Positions 9,378-18,456 of a stretch of DNA of 64,000 bases are shown here, in pieces; the first letter of the stretch is position 1, and each line of letters opens with the position of its first letter. A program made the position numbers and the translations under genes. A model generated the notes under the pieces. That model ran no database searches and was not told the origin of the DNA. It worked only from the letters and a program-made list of their open reading frames with translations. This stretch comes from Methylobacterium marchantiae (lineage in GTDB: Bacteria; Pseudomonadota; Alphaproteobacteria; Rhizobiales; Beijerinckiaceae). Where the stretch lies: positions 1-64,000 of the forward strand of contig NZ_BPQT01000021.1 in assembly GCF_022179405.1 (NCBI RefSeq), in the 5' to 3' direction.

Positions 9378-9466
9378 TTCGGCTCTTTCGGAAACGCTCC
9401 GATGAAGTTCGGCACGCTTCGCGACCGGCAAGTCTCATTGCAACACGGTTTCAAGAGGGTTCGCAG

Positions 9467-9871
9467 ATGGCACTCATCGTTATGCTGATCCATGAGGAGA
9501 ACGGCTCCTTCGGGGCCTCCTTCCCCGATTTTCCCGGAGCGACCACCGTTGCCGGCGATCCTGACACGCTGTTCCGCAAAGCGGCAGAGATGCTGGCCTT
9601 CCACGTGGTCGGCATGGTGGAGCATGGGGACGAAATGCCGGCCGTGCGGTCCCTCGACGAACTGCGTCGCGACGCGGCGTTTCGCGAAGACAGTGACGGG
9701 GCCGTAGTCTGTCTTCTCGAAATCGACCTGCCGGGCAAGGCCGTACGGGTGAACATCTCCGTCGAGGAGAATTTGCTCAAGCGGATCGATCGTGCCGCGG
9801 AAGCCGCGGGCGAAAGCCGATCCGGCTTTCTGGCGCAGGCGGCGAGATCACGGTTGTTTCGCGCGGCCTGA
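9467..9871 (+). CDS. hicB: HicB family antitoxin with ribbon-helix-helix domain
   Basis: A 134-aa antitoxin. The N-terminal degenerate RNase-H-like HicB fold (residues 1-70) is recognisable from MLIHEENGSFGASFPDFPGATTVAGDPDTLFRKAAEML. The C-terminus, VRVNISVEENLLKRIDRAAEAAGESRSGFLAQAARSRL, is a ribbon-helix-helix DNA-binding domain. It should bind HicA and autoregulate the operon. The start at 9467 follows AGAGGG and gives the family opening; the reading frame is open 37 codons upstream but that part is not HicB-like. Confidence 0.86.
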   Translation: MALIVMLIHEENGSFGASFPDFPGATTVAGDPDTLFRKAAEMLAFHVVGMVEHGDEMPAVRSLDELRRDAAFREDSDGAVVCLLEIDLPGKAVRVNISVEENLLKRIDRAAEAAGESRSGFLAQAARSRLFRAA

Positions 9872-9952
9872 AACGGCCGGTGCCATCGTTCGCCTCGCCG
9901 GGCTGTCGATGACGGATAGGGCGCCAGGACACTGTTGCCGTCCGAGCCGGCA

Positions 9953-10450
9953 TCACTCTGCGACGAGGAGCGCCCAGTACACCTTGTATTTCGAGTTCGG
10001 CGCGTAGGCCGTGGCGATGCCCATGCGCGTGGCGGCGGGGGTGAGCATCACGGCGTTGTGCGCCGGACTGTCGCGCCAGCCAGAGAAGGCTTCCGCCAGG
10101 GTGTGATAGCCGGCGGACAGGTTGGCCTGCGCCCCGGCATAGCCGAGGCGCTGCACCGCGACCTTCACGGTCTGCGCCTGGCTCGGCTTGTCGGCGGCGG
10201 CCATCGCTGCGGCCTCAGCTTCCGCGAGACGCTGCAATTCGGGGTCGATCCGCAGCGGCGCACCGCCGCTGCGGGCGCGATAGGCCGAGATCATGTCGCG
10301 GGCGGTAGCCGAATCGACCAGCGCACCGGAGGTGGTCATCGGCCAGTACAGGCTGGGGAGCGCTCCGGTCGTCGGCGCGTCGGTGGCGCATCCGGACAAT
10401 GTGGCACTTCCCAGAAGCACGAGGCCGATCGCCCGAAATCCCACCTTCAT
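9953..10450 (-). CDS. CAP/SCP-domain lipoprotein
   Basis: A 165-aa secreted protein with a lipoprotein signal: a hydrophobic segment to residue 20, then the lipobox LSGC with Cys21. The rest is a CAP/SCP-like domain: MISAYRARSGGAPLRIDPELQRLAEAEAAAMA, then HTLAEAFSGWRDSPAHNAVML, and a final GIATAYAPNSKYKVYWALLVA. Bacterial CAP proteins are thought to act in the envelope or outside; no enzymatic activity is established. Located convergently with hicB and just downstream of the MscS channel gene on the same strand (36 bp), with which it may be co-transcribed. Confidence 0.82.
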   Translation of the reverse strand: MKVGFRAIGLVLLGSATLSGCATDAPTTGALPSLYWPMTTSGALVDSATARDMISAYRARSGGAPLRIDPELQRLAEAEAAAMAAADKPSQAQTVKVAVQRLGYAGAQANLSAGYHTLAEAFSGWRDSPAHNAVMLTPAATRMGIATAYAPNSKYKVYWALLVAE

Positions 10451-10486
10451 CGTTCCCGCCTCGCGCTCGTCGTCCGTCGTGCCGGT

Positions 10487-13192
10487 CTAGGACACCTTGG
10501 CAGGACTCTTACGCCGTGCCGGTTCACGAGGCGTTGCCGACCGGATCGGTTCGGCCTCCTCGTTCGCCGACGGTGCGCTCTCGCCCTCGCCGGCATCCGG
10601 ATCCTGCGCCGGCCGATCCTGGCTCCGGCTCTGCGCGAACACCCCGGCGATCTGCCCGAGCGCCGTCTGGACGGGCTCGAGACCCTGGACCGTGACGACG
10701 CTCGATCCGGGGCCGAGGGCCGGAATGAACCCTGCGCCGGACAAGGTCTGAAACACCGAAAAGTTCAGGTCGCTCGTGACTTTGAGGCTCATGCTGACGT
10801 CGACGATCATCGCGATCAGCTCGAATTCGAGGAAGGGATCGCCGATCTTGCGGAACACCACCCGGGGCGCCGGCTCCTTCAGCACGTCCGGATGGGCCGA
10901 GGCGCAGGCGATCAGCATCTCGGCGGCGCGCACCGGGTCCTGGTTGCGCAGGACGTTGACCGTGATGGTCACCCGGCCGGTGCGGTCGCCGCGGACCCGG
11001 TTCTTGACGATGCCGGAGATCAGGTTCGAGTTCGGCACGATCACCGCCGAGCGGTCGAAGGTCTGGATCTCGGTGGAGCGCACGGAGATGCGCTTCACGA
11101 TGCCTTCCGAGTCGCCGATGAGCACCTGGTCGCCGACGCGGATCGGGCGCTCCCACAAGAGCAGCAGACCGGAGACGAAGTTGTTGACGATGGATTGAAG
11201 GCCGAAACCGATACCGACGGAGAGGGCGCCGGCCACGATCGTCAGCTTCTCCAGGCTCAGGCCGAGATAGGAGAAGGAGAGCGCCAGGGCGAGCAGGAAG
11301 CCGCAATATCCGGTGATGGTGGAGATGGAATTGCGCAGGCCCGCATCGAGATCCGTGGCCGGCAGGTAGGTCTGTTCCAGCCAGCGCTGGATCGCCCGGG
11401 TGATGACCACGCCGATGAACAGGAGCCCCACCGCATAGGCGATGGTGGAGAGCGAGATCGTCACGTCGCCGACCTTGAAGCCGAAGAACGCGCTCCGCAC
11501 GGAGGTGAACACGTCCGTGGAATCGAGGCCCCAGGGCGCCAGCGCCAGCAGGGCCGCCACCACGATCAGCAGCACCCTGGCGATGCCGGTGGTGAGCACG
11601 GCGATCTGGTTGATCGAGCGCTTGCGCAGGCCGGTATTGGCCTGGAGCGCCGTGGCGAAGCGCGTCTCGTCCTTAAGCGTGCCGCCGATGAAGGTGTCGG
11701 CGCTGGAGATCAGCAGGTAGAGGAGCACGATCAGGCACGCCGTCCAGACCAGCTGGTCGATGAGGAAGGCGGCGAAGGCGACGTAGCCGACCAGCGGGGC
11801 GATGCCGATGACGATGACGGCGGCCCATCCGAGGAGCCGGGCCGGACCGCCGATCGTCGTGGTGGATTCGGGGGCGACGTAGGGGCCGAAGCAGGCCTCC
11901 TCCTTGTCCGCCGTGTCGGCGAAGCGATGCAGGCCGATGGCGAGGATGAGGATCGTCGCCAGCGCGCCGATGCCGCGGGTGGCGATGGAGATCGACAAGG
12001 CGGCGTAGATGCCGGAATTGAGCGCCTCGATGGATTTCACCACGGTGATCACCGTGGCGATGCTCACCGCCAGGGTGGTCAGGCGCCAGGCGGTCGAATC
12101 GCTCACCGGTGCGGGACGCCAGGACGGCTTCTCCGGCGAGAGCAGCGCGTCGCACAGGGCTTCGACGAAGGCGATGAAGGCGAGGCCGCCGAGGATGGCG
12201 CCGGCCACCGGCATGAGCCGTTGCGGCAGCAGGTCGGTGGCGTCGAGGGCGTAATAGACCGCGTAGCTGCCCACCACCGCCGGCACTGTGCCGAGGAGGA
12301 AGACGCGCCAGGCCGCCATCAGCTTCATGCGCTGCGTGGGGTCGACCACGCTCTGGCTGCGCCGCCCGAGGCGCGGCGCGATGTTGCGGCGCCCGAAATA
12401 CAGCGCCACCGAGATGCCGAGCGCGATGCCGAGAAGGAGGAGGTTCCAGATCGACCCGTTGCGGGTGAACAGCCCCGCGATATCGCTGACGGCAGCTTGA
12501 AGGGCGCGCACGTCGCGCGGGATGTCGTCGGCGATGCGCATCCACAGATCGGGATTCACCAGCGCGGACGACCGCTCGAACAGGCCGCGGGTGAAGGCGG
12601 CCCGGCGCTTGTTGGTGATCTGGTCGATGATCTGGTCGCTCTGGACGAGCAGCGATTTCGCAAGCCGCTGGGTCTCGTCGATCTCGGCCACCGCGTGCTC
12701 GCGCTCGGAGCGCTCCTTCGCGACGTCCTCGCCCTCATCGCCTTCCTTCGGCTTCGGGCCGAGCTGCGCCAGCCGCTCGCGGGCCGCGTCGAGGCGCGGG
12801 GTGGTCGCGTCGATGATCAGGCGGATGCGGTCGGCGATGGCGTCGAGCCCGTCGCGGGCTTTCAGCAGGTTGGCCGGATCGACGTTGCGGCCCGCGAGCA
12901 TCTTCTCGCGCTCGTCGAGATTGGCCTTGGCCTCGTCGAGGCGGTTTCGGACGTTCTGGATCGCCTCCGACACCGCCGGCTTCGGCGCCGTCGGCTTCGC
13001 GGCCGGGGCGGGAGCGGGGGCAGCAGCGGGCGCCGCGGCCCCGGTGGGCGCCGGCTTGGCCGGTTCGGTCTGCGCGGGGGCGGCGGGTGCTCCCTGCGCC
13101 AGGGCCGGGATGGGATTCAGAAGGGATGCACCCATCCACGCGGCGAGGAGCGCTGCAGGTCGCATCCTGCCCTTCGAGAAGCCCAGTATCAT
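10487..13192 (-). CDS. Large MscS-family mechanosensitive channel (DUF3772 type)
   Basis: A 901-aa protein. Residues 1-33 form a signal peptide (ending PALAQ), followed by an Ala/Pro-rich low-complexity linker (about 34-75) and a helical periplasmic domain of the DUF3772 kind. About ten membrane helices follow, then the MscS pore and beta domain (LTIVAGALSVGIGFGLQSIVNNFVSGLLLLWERPIRVGDQV and VPNSNLISGIVKN). It opens under membrane tension to release solutes during osmotic downshock. The start at 13192 has an AAAGGA eight bases ahead and begins the signal peptide; the frame is open further upstream. A basic, acidic-patched tail ends the protein. Confidence 0.85.
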   Translation of the reverse strand: MILGFSKGRMRPAALLAAWMGASLLNPIPALAQGAPAAPAQTEPAKPAPTGAAAPAAAPAPAPAAKPTAPKPAVSEAIQNVRNRLDEAKANLDEREKMLAGRNVDPANLLKARDGLDAIADRIRLIIDATTPRLDAARERLAQLGPKPKEGDEGEDVAKERSEREHAVAEIDETQRLAKSLLVQSDQIIDQITNKRRAAFTRGLFERSSALVNPDLWMRIADDIPRDVRALQAAVSDIAGLFTRNGSIWNLLLLGIALGISVALYFGRRNIAPRLGRRSQSVVDPTQRMKLMAAWRVFLLGTVPAVVGSYAVYYALDATDLLPQRLMPVAGAILGGLAFIAFVEALCDALLSPEKPSWRPAPVSDSTAWRLTTLAVSIATVITVVKSIEALNSGIYAALSISIATRGIGALATILILAIGLHRFADTADKEEACFGPYVAPESTTTIGGPARLLGWAAVIVIGIAPLVGYVAFAAFLIDQLVWTACLIVLLYLLISSADTFIGGTLKDETRFATALQANTGLRKRSINQIAVLTTGIARVLLIVVAALLALAPWGLDSTDVFTSVRSAFFGFKVGDVTISLSTIAYAVGLLFIGVVITRAIQRWLEQTYLPATDLDAGLRNSISTITGYCGFLLALALSFSYLGLSLEKLTIVAGALSVGIGFGLQSIVNNFVSGLLLLWERPIRVGDQVLIGDSEGIVKRISVRSTEIQTFDRSAVIVPNSNLISGIVKNRVRGDRTGRVTITVNVLRNQDPVRAAEMLIACASAHPDVLKEPAPRVVFRKIGDPFLEFELIAMIVDVSMSLKVTSDLNFSVFQTLSGAGFIPALGPGSSVVTVQGLEPVQTALGQIAGVFAQSRSQDRPAQDPDAGEGESAPSANEEAEPIRSATPREPARRKSPAKVS

Positions 13193-13812
13193 GTCGTTCC
13201 TTTCGTCGGCACGCGGCGCCGGCCCGTCATCGGCACCCGCCGCCCGAAAGCCTGCCTGCGCGAAGCGGGCCAGTCGGGGCGGAATGGCGTCTCCGGCACG
13301 GACGGATACCATGTCCGGATCACGACCCAAGGCGCCGAGCGCAGGGGCGAAAATCGGGCCGCCACATGGCCCATCAATGGGGCGAAAGGGTGCCGCCGAG
13401 GTCTTTTTCGTCCCGCCCGCGCGAAGTTTGTGGGCCGCGACGTCGCGGATCCACCGGGCAACCTTCACAAGCGTGTCACGCTGATATTAGACTAAGCGAC
13501 GATGGACAGGGCCTTTTCGTATCGACACGAGGAGGTGGCGTTGGCCGTCCAAGTCGATGTGCCTCGCCACGAACCGGGCGTTTCCGCCCGATGCGACCGC
13601 TTTTGGCTAAGCCCAGGCGGGCCGGCCCTGCCCGACATCCCGCGCTCTTCGCGTCGCTCGCCGACCCGGCCACCGGCATCCGGTCGCTGCGTTCCGGCGC
13701 CATGGTCGAAGCCGCGACTGCCGGGACCACCGATCTTTCATCATCCGGGGACGACGCCGCAGCGATACGGGCCGTGTCGTCCCCCTGTCGATCCGTCAAG
13801 AGAGTAGCGCCG
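13193..13812. other. Intergenic region without a supported gene
   Basis: This 620-bp gap separates the divergent MscS gene and HNH gene. Open frames exist here but they are Arg/Pro-rich and unlike any protein I recognise. A short inverted repeat GCGTG-T-CACGC lies near 13471-13481, next to an AT-rich GATATTAGACTAAG, a possible promoter/operator for the rightward gene. Nothing else stands out. Confidence 0.4.
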
Positions 13813-14361
13813 ATGCTGGATCTCCAAACGCTCGTCCTGAACGCGGATTACCGGCCGCTCTCCTACAATCCCTTGTCGTTATGGTCCTGGAAGGACGCCT
13901 TCACCGCCCTCTTCCTCGACAGGGTCACCCTGGTGGCCAGCTACGATGTCGAGGCGCGCTCCCCGAGCCGGGCCCTGCGGGTACCGAGCGTGGTCGCCCT
14001 CAAGAACTACGTCACACTGGCACGCAGCCCGGCCTTCACCCGCTACAACATCTACCTGCGCGACACCTTCTCCTGCCAGTATTGCGGCCTGCGGATGCCG
14101 TCCGGCGGATTGACCTTCGACCACGTGGTCCCGCGCTCGCGCGGCGGATTGTCGAGCTGGGAGAACGTCGTCGCGGCCTGTTCCCCCTGCAACCTGCGCA
14201 AGGCGAACCGCACTCCTGCCGAGGCCGAGATGCCGCTGCTGCACGAGCCGCACCGGCCGACCCGCTACGAGCTGCATCGCCGCCAGCCGGAATTCGACCA
14301 TCGCGAATACCACCACAGCTGGCTCGACTACCTCTACTGGGACAGCGAGCTGGAGAGTTGA
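13813..14361 (+). CDS. HNH endonuclease family protein
   Basis: A 182-aa protein with a central zinc-coordinating HNH nuclease motif. CQYCG forms the first Cys pair, LTFDHVVPRSRGG supplies the catalytic His and metal ligand, ENVVAACSPCNLRK gives the Asn and second Cys pair. The N-terminal 75 residues (TLVLNADYRPLSYNPLSLWSWKDAF) are the conserved leader of a stand-alone HNH family widespread in alphaproteobacteria. Its cellular role is not established. The start was chosen at the family opening MLDLQTLVLNADYRPL; no mobile-element genes flank it. Confidence 0.84.
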   Translation: MLDLQTLVLNADYRPLSYNPLSLWSWKDAFTALFLDRVTLVASYDVEARSPSRALRVPSVVALKNYVTLARSPAFTRYNIYLRDTFSCQYCGLRMPSGGLTFDHVVPRSRGGLSSWENVVAACSPCNLRKANRTPAEAEMPLLHEPHRPTRYELHRRQPEFDHREYHHSWLDYLYWDSELES

Positions 14362-14367
14362 GGCGGG

Positions 14368-14670
14368 TCAGTACGGCAAGAAGCGCGGCGGCGGCTCGTT
14401 GTAGACCGGCGCATTGAGGTTGCGCGGCTGGACGAAACCCTGGACCACCGGCGGGCCGTAGACCGGTGCGAAGGCGCGGCGAACGGGGCGATAGGCCGGA
14501 TCGCGGTATGGGATGTGCGGAGGCAGCATCGCCCGGTGACGCTGGGCATGGACATGCGGTCCGTATTGGTGGCTCGCATGGAGGCGGCGATGATGGTCGC
14601 CCGCCTCGGCACCCGGGATGGAGACGAGGCTCAGCGCGACGGCACCGGCGGCGAGGGCAAGGCGGATCAT
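14368..14670 (-). CDS. Small secreted His/Pro-rich hypothetical protein
   Basis: A 100-aa protein with a signal peptide (MIRLALAAGAVALSLVSIPGAEA) and a mature part rich in His, Tyr, Pro and Arg (GDHHRRLHASHQYGPHVHAQRH). No cysteines or known domain. The high histidine content near the N-terminus might bind metal, but this is only suggestive. It ends 6 bp from the convergent HNH gene and lacks recognisable relatives. Confidence 0.6.
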   Translation of the reverse strand: MIRLALAAGAVALSLVSIPGAEAGDHHRRLHASHQYGPHVHAQRHRAMLPPHIPYRDPAYRPVRRAFAPVYGPPVVQGFVQPRNLNAPVYNEPPPRFLPY

Positions 14671-14772
14671 GGTCTGTCGTCCCGGCGGCTCTGCGGGCTG
14701 TCTCGCCCGACGCCCGCGATCATAGCGGCAGAGATACGAGGAAGCGCTTAACGCGCGTTCCCCGGTGCGGGC

Positions 14773-15672
14773 TCAGAACTTCACGGCTGCGCCGCCGCGG
14801 ACGGTGTTGATATTGACCGTATGTCCGTCGAAGTCGTTGAACAGAACATACTGATATTCACCGCGCAGGAGGATGTTCTGCGTCAGGGCGAATTCCAGGC
14901 CGCCACCGAGCGTTACGCCGCCGACGACCTTCGTCTTCGTGCGGGTTAGAGGAGTATCGCCGGGTATAGAACTATTGGGATTGTTCTGGTTAAAAAATTG
15001 ATATCCAAAGTTATAAATATCTGAGTTTTTTCCTGAGGTTTGATTGGCCAAATATGCGGCCTGATCAAATCCATAATCTTTATAGTTGACTTTATCTTCA
15101 ACTTTTGCACGACCAATGGCAAGTCCTCCGGTGATAAATGGTAGAAAATTGCCTATCACGTAGCCAGCTCTTGCGCGAATAGTGCCGTAATCATTTATTT
15201 TTGTCGACGATTTTGCTCCAACTTCGACGGCTTCAAATAGGCCGCTTTCTAAAATCTTACTTCTACCAGTCACGCCAGATACAGTGCCAGAGCCATTGAA
15301 GCTTGTATAATCGACTTCAATGCCGATTACGATTTCATCGAATTGGTAGTTATATCCGGCAAATCCACCGAACGTTGTTGAATCAATTCGCCTGGAACCT
15401 TGACGTAGAAGAGTTGATGCGTTGAAGATAGTTTCGCCGGTCGTGTCGTGGATCTCGTCGAGCAGCATGTCCTTGTAGGCATTTTTGAAGCCGAGCGATG
15501 CGGAGCTGTAGCCCGCATGAGCGCCGAAATAGAAGCCGTTCCAGTCGATCTCGGCGGAGGCGGGCTCGTAATCGGGGCCGCGCAGGACGCCGTAATCGAG
15601 ATCGGCGGCCTGGGCCGTCGAGAACCAGACGAGGGTCACGCTGGTCAGAAGTGCGAGAGTGGCGGTACGCAT
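14773..15672 (-). CDS. Omp25/RopB-like outer-membrane beta-barrel protein
   Basis: A 299-aa protein with signal peptide (cleavage near AQAAD) and the family start of the mature barrel, IDWNGFYFGAHAGYSSA. Alternating beta strands follow (GGFAGYNYQFDEIVIGIEVDY, GTIRARAGYVIGNFLPFITGGLAIG), and the last strand ends in Phe as required for BAM insertion. Composition is striking: roughly 14940-15430 uses AT-rich codons, while both ends are GC-rich like the neighbours. The AT-rich part covers extracellular loops and several strands, suggesting recombination with foreign DNA or relaxed codon choice. Confidence 0.83.
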   Translation of the reverse strand: MRTATLALLTSVTLVWFSTAQAADLDYGVLRGPDYEPASAEIDWNGFYFGAHAGYSSASLGFKNAYKDMLLDEIHDTTGETIFNASTLLRQGSRRIDSTTFGGFAGYNYQFDEIVIGIEVDYTSFNGSGTVSGVTGRSKILESGLFEAVEVGAKSSTKINDYGTIRARAGYVIGNFLPFITGGLAIGRAKVEDKVNYKDYGFDQAAYLANQTSGKNSDIYNFGYQFFNQNNPNSSIPGDTPLTRTKTKVVGGVTLGGGLEFALTQNILLRGEYQYVLFNDFDGHTVNINTVRGGAAVKF

Positions 15673-15810
15673 CGAGGTCGTCCTCAGGGCTAGAGCCCAA
15701 CTGTTCTTTCCGAACCCTGCCTCCTTACTACTTGAGTAACCTTAATAGTCCGTTTCTCCCGCGCCGGGAGACTTTGAAAGGCGGGTATTTTCAGATCTTC
15801 GGTCATGAAG

Positions 15811-15839
15811 AAGCCCGCTCGGCACGGGCCGGCGGGCTT
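15811..15839 (-). terminator. Rho-independent terminator of the 15891 gene
   Basis: AAGCCCGC (15811-15818) pairs with GCGGGCTT (15832-15839). Reading leftwards, the stem is followed by CTTCTTC. It lies 50 bp past the stop of the outer-membrane protein gene. Confidence 0.65.
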
Positions 15840-15890
15840 TCTGCATTCGAAGGTCCCGGTGCGTGCGGAGAGGCCGGGTCCCGGCCTCCG

Positions 15891-16748
15891 CTACTCGTAG
15901 GGATTCCCGCCGCCATAGCCGCCACCGAGCGGGCTCGTGCCGCCGGCGAAGCTGTAGCGCAGGCCGACACGGACTTCGTTGGCCGTGATGTCCTTCAGGC
16001 GGGTGCCGTAGAAGTAATCGTCGAGGCCGGTCTTGGCGCGGCCGAGATTGACGTAGCGATAGCTCGCATCGAGGGCGAAGCCCGCACCGATCTCGTAGGA
16101 GACGCCGCCGGTGAGGGCCCAGGCCAGCGACGTGACCGAGCCGTCGCGGCGCTTGGCCGCCGGGCGGGCGCCAGCGCCCGGAGAACCGTCGCAACCGGGA
16201 ATGATGCAGGTGGTCTGCGTGTAGGCGTTGTTGAAGCTCTTGTCCGCCACACCGATGCCCGCGCCGATATAGGGCGTGAGACCCCACCAGGTGCCGAGAT
16301 CGGCATAGACGTTCACGAGCCCGGTGAGCACGTCGAGCTTGCCGGCCTCGATATTGTAGCCGGTGACGAAGTTGGAGCGCGAGGAATAGGTGCTGAACCG
16401 GCTCGCCCCGCGCTGGTCGATGGTGGCGTCCATGCGGAGCCAGTTGTTGAAGCGGTAGCCGACGCCACCGCCATAGCCCGCCTCGTGGCTCAGCCGCAGG
16501 CGCACCAGCGGAGGCATGCCCGGGTCGTTGGGGTCGGGCAGCGTCGAGTCCTTGGGATGGTTGTAGTAGCTCTCGGTGAAGTCCGCCCGCAGGTACCAGC
16601 CGCTGCCGATCTGCACCGGGGCCGGCGCCGGCGGAGGCGGGGGCGGCGGCAGGAGATCGGCGGCGAAGGCCGGCGCGGAAATGCCGATCGCCAGGCCGGA
16701 AAGGATCGCGGCGACGGCTGCGGAACGGTTCGTGCGGGGCGCGGTCAT
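15891..16748 (-). CDS. Outer-membrane beta-barrel protein, Pro-rich leader
   Basis: A 285-aa protein with a signal peptide ending APAFAAD, followed by a run of prolines (LLPPPPPPPAPAPVQIGSGWYLRAD) and a barrel with aromatic-rich strands (YGGGVGYRFNNWLRMDATIDQRG, WWGLTPYIGAGIGVADKSF). The C-terminal strand KDITANEVRVGLRYSFAGG is followed by a Gly-rich tail. It is a paralog of the frameshifted gene just upstream on the same strand (same leader and strand order). Start 16748 was preferred over 16751 or 16784 because GAGGA lies at suitable distance. Function beyond envelope structure is unknown. Confidence 0.8.
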   Translation of the reverse strand: MTAPRTNRSAAVAAILSGLAIGISAPAFAADLLPPPPPPPAPAPVQIGSGWYLRADFTESYYNHPKDSTLPDPNDPGMPPLVRLRLSHEAGYGGGVGYRFNNWLRMDATIDQRGASRFSTYSSRSNFVTGYNIEAGKLDVLTGLVNVYADLGTWWGLTPYIGAGIGVADKSFNNAYTQTTCIIPGCDGSPGAGARPAAKRRDGSVTSLAWALTGGVSYEIGAGFALDASYRYVNLGRAKTGLDDYFYGTRLKDITANEVRVGLRYSFAGGTSPLGGGYGGGNPYE

Positions 16749-16923
16749 CATGATCCTCAAGGAGGCATCGGCCGGAGAGTGCATGGTGCGGATTCATGCC
16801 GGCACGGAACTCGACTGAGCAACACCATGATTTTAAAAGGTTATGATCGCCTTAACCCTAACGGCACATTCGCTTCGGCCGCAGGATTCGGGTGGCGCCG
16901 GGTTCGTTCGGAATGAACGGAAA

Positions 16924-16947
16924 CGGCGCGGATCGAAATCCGCGCCG
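16924..16947 (-). terminator. Terminator downstream of the frameshifted OMP gene
   Basis: A perfect 10-bp stem, CGGCGCGGAT (16924-16933) with ATCCGCGCCG (16938-16947), loop CGAA. Reading leftwards it is followed by TTTCCGTT. Its position just past 17010 supports 17010, not 17146, as the original gene end. Confidence 0.75.
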
Positions 16948-17009
16948 TGTCTTCGAGCCGTTTCTGCGAAACCGTCGGGACCGATGATGGATCGATCCGT
17001 GAGCGGGTC

Positions 17010-17877
17010 TCAGTACTTGCGGACGATGGGGCCCGGCATCGGCTGGTAATCGACCAGCGGGGCTTCCACGCCGCCGAGAAGCCAGCGCATGCCGATCTTG
17101 ACGTCGTGGGAGGTCAGGTCCTTGACGTGGTAGACCGTCTGAAGTTCACAGGTCGGCAGGCAGGCAGGCGACGGCACCGGTCTGTGCCGAACCCATGTTG
17201 AGGTAGCGGTAGGCGACTTCGAGCTTCAGGTTCGGCGTGACGGAGTAGCCGAGACCGGCATGGGCCGCCCAGGCGAAGCTGGTCTTGTCCTTGTCGGGGG
17301 CCTTGCCGAAGCCGCCCTGATAATCGCCGTAGCCCTGATCGGTGACGTTGCCGAACATGTGGTGGGCGACGCCGACGCCGCCACCGACGAACGGAGTCAC
17401 GCCATACCAGGTGCCGAGATCGACATAGCCGTTGGCGAGGCCGACGATGGAGGCGAACTTGCCGGTGGTGCGGTTGTAGCCGGTGCCGTCCGGCTTGAAG
17501 GTGGTATCCCGGGCCGTGAAGGTCCAATCCGTCTGGGTCCGGTATTCGCCGGTGACGTCGAAGCGGAGCCAGGGGTTGAACTGGTAACCGACACCGGCGC
17601 CGACGAAGGCCTGATCGCCGACATAATCCTGCAGCGTGGCGTATTTGTAGGCGGCAGGCGGATGGGAAACGTCCTGTGCCACCGTCCTGCGAAGGTCGAG
17701 GGCACCGACACCCACATCGCCGCGCAGGTACCAGCCGCCGCCGATCTCGACGGGCGGGGGCAGCGGCTCGGGCGGCAGGGTCGGCAGCAGGTCGGCGGCC
17801 TGCGCAAGGCACGGCGCTCCCACGCTCGCAAGGAGCGTGATCGAGCGCGCCAAGGCGGAAAGCTTGGAGCGGCGCAT
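17010..17877 (-). pseudogene. Outer-membrane barrel gene frameshifted in a GCAG repeat
   Basis: The open frame from 17877 encodes a signal peptide (ending LAQAAD), a Pro-rich leader (LLPTLPPEPLPPPVEIGGGWYLRGD) and most of a barrel like its paralog at 15891. It stops early at 17146 after YRYLNMGSAQTGAVACLPADL. The missing end continues in another frame to 17010: CELQTVYHVKDLTSHDVKIGMRW and on to IVRKY. This matches the paralog's KDITANEVRVGLRY. The break lies in three tandem GCAG units (17156-17167); two units would restore the frame as AVACLPTCELQ. This may be slipped-strand variation, a recent mutation or a sequencing error. Only the last strand and tail are lost. Confidence 0.82.
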
Positions 17878-18091
17878 AATGGGTCCTTCACTCGATCGTT
17901 CGCCGGGCGCGAGAGAATACCGGCCGGGGTGACTGAGCGATCATGTCCCGAAGGAGTTAAATCGGGCTTAACGTTAAATGTTAGCCTTGCCGAATGTTTA
18001 TCGAGCCGGGACTGTGCCGCATCTGGCGGACACTCCGTCGGCCCGGTGGTGCGGCGATCTCGCGCGGATCAACCAGGGGATAGATTGTTTG

Positions 18092-18415
18092 ATGCGCCCT
18101 GAAGACGTGCGCGCCTTGGCGCTGATGCTTCCGGAGGTCGAGGAAGGCGCCCATATGGGCCATCCGGACTTCCGGATCGGCGGCCGGATCTTCGCGACTC
18201 TCTGGGTCGACGAGGAGCGCGTCGTCCTGAAGTTCACGGCCGAGCATCAGGCGGTCGTCGTCGAGGCCGAGCCGGATCTGTTCGAACCCGTCTCCGGTGC
18301 GTGGGGACGGCGCGGATGGACCAGCCTGTCGCTCGAGGAAGCGGACGAGGAGACGCTCAGGAGCGCCCTCCTCGCGGCATGGCGATGCCTCGCCCCGAAG
18401 GCGTTGCAGGACTAG
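18092..18415 (+). CDS. MmcQ/YjbR-family protein
   Basis: A 107-aa protein of the MmcQ/YjbR family (double-wing DNA-binding-like fold). Visible marks are MRPEDVRALALMLPEVEEGAHMGHPDFRIGGRIFATL, followed by KFTAEHQAVVVEAEPDLFEPV and GWTSLSLEEADEETLRSALLAAW. Family members are small and of uncertain function. The start 18092 begins the family consensus; the frame is open upstream to 17978 without similarity. It is convergent with glmM. Confidence 0.8.
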   Translation: MRPEDVRALALMLPEVEEGAHMGHPDFRIGGRIFATLWVDEERVVLKFTAEHQAVVVEAEPDLFEPVSGAWGRRGWTSLSLEEADEETLRSALLAAWRCLAPKALQD

Positions 18416-18456
18416 GACTGCCGCCGGGCGGCGGGCACCGCGTCCGGGAGTTAGAT

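Noticed and set aside
9935-13495. A very long plus-strand open frame opposite the MscS gene
   Set aside because: It is antisense to a protein with clear domains and has the Arg/Gly/Asp/His-rich make-up of third-position shadows in high-GC DNA. The same holds for long frames opposite ndvA (5095-7077), ftsH (22320-24782), gyrA (51085-52986) and others.
13502-13807. Possible small gene upstream of the HNH gene
   Set aside because: Pro/Arg/Ser-rich product with no signal peptide, domain or good ribosome-binding site; probably chance.
17146-17877. Taking the 243-aa open frame as the complete outer-membrane protein
   Set aside because: It ends without a C-terminal aromatic strand, and the missing strand is encoded in another frame up to 17010, next to a terminator.
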